DNA of 5,237 bases from Gallionellaceae bacterium (GTDB lineage Bacteria > Pseudomonadota > Gammaproteobacteria > Burkholderiales > Gallionellaceae), in contig PLYB01000102.1 of NCBI GenBank assembly GCA_003151655.1, forward strand, positions 426 to 5,662, given 5' to 3'. Of the stretch, positions 5,151 through 5,237 are shown piece after piece. Both the position numbers and the translations under genes were made by a program. The notes under the pieces were generated by a model. That model had not been told where the DNA came from, did not search any database, and saw nothing but the letters and a program-made list of their open reading frames with translations. The stretch's first letter is position 1; the number at the start of each line of letters is the position of its first letter.

Positions 5151-5237
5151 CTACACTTTTATAGATTCAATTTTCAGCAGCCCGTTAAGGCTTGTTGCTT
5201 CTATTTTTGCTGAAATATCGCTGAGATCACCAACCTC
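5151..5237 (-). CDS. C-terminal end of an unidentified gene, cut by window edge
   Basis: The minus strand is open from the window edge to a TAG at 5151-5153, encoding 28 residues: EVGDLSDISAKIEATSLNGL followed by LKIESIKV. The composition is protein-like and the position, convergent with protein B across a hairpin, is natural for a gene end. The plus strand is also open here but has no start codon. The family cannot be recognised from so little sequence. Confidence 0.45.
   Translation of the reverse strand, partial: EVGDLSDISAKIEATSLNGLLKIESIKV

Overview
The window looks like a chromosomal segment of a Gram-negative proteobacterium, most likely a betaproteobacterium. The main reason is the pyruvate dehydrogenase E1 gene: it is of the homodimeric AceE type, begins MAHLPDYDPQETQEWLDSLQ and carries the AceE thiamine-diphosphate motif. 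The organism guess is inference from general resemblance; no search was possible.

Left part, minus strand (bases 1-1802), is core metabolism. From upstream to downstream it holds a short TfoX N-terminal-domain protein, 5-formyltetrahydrofolate cyclo-ligase overlapping it by ATGA, a gap of about 100 bases with a hairpin and a possible weak promoter, and the first 269 codons of aceE, cut by the window edge.

Middle (1815-2803), also minus strand, is accessory. A complete orphan KilA-N domain protein carries a perfect 32-bp palindrome inside its coding sequence. Its Shine-Dalgarno lies at the end of a 50-codon open stretch that looks like the C-terminal stub of a gene whose front is missing. A junction near base 2800 probably marks where foreign DNA joined or where a deletion occurred.

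Right part (2913-5145) is the most interesting. Two divergent bicistronic units stand head to head with only 35 bases between their first start codons. The minus-strand unit encodes a previously hidden 47-residue protein (3833-3690) overlapping by ATGA a 250-residue DUF1828/DUF1829-type protein. The plus-strand unit encodes a 159-residue DUF6978-like protein with a His/Cys cluster, followed after one base by a second, diverged 259-residue DUF1828/DUF1829-type protein. Both DUF1828 proteins share the motif TPFxFxDG...Y...TDxGxT...HLS. Hairpins lie at the ends of both units. The layout (tight coupling, divergent promoters, paralogues of unknown function, accessory neighbours) is what one expects of a defence or toxin-antitoxin-like module, but no activity can be read directly from the sequence.

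The last 87 bases probably hold the C-terminal end of a further minus-strand gene, convergent with the second DUF1828 gene. I saw no tRNA, rRNA, CRISPR array or transposase.
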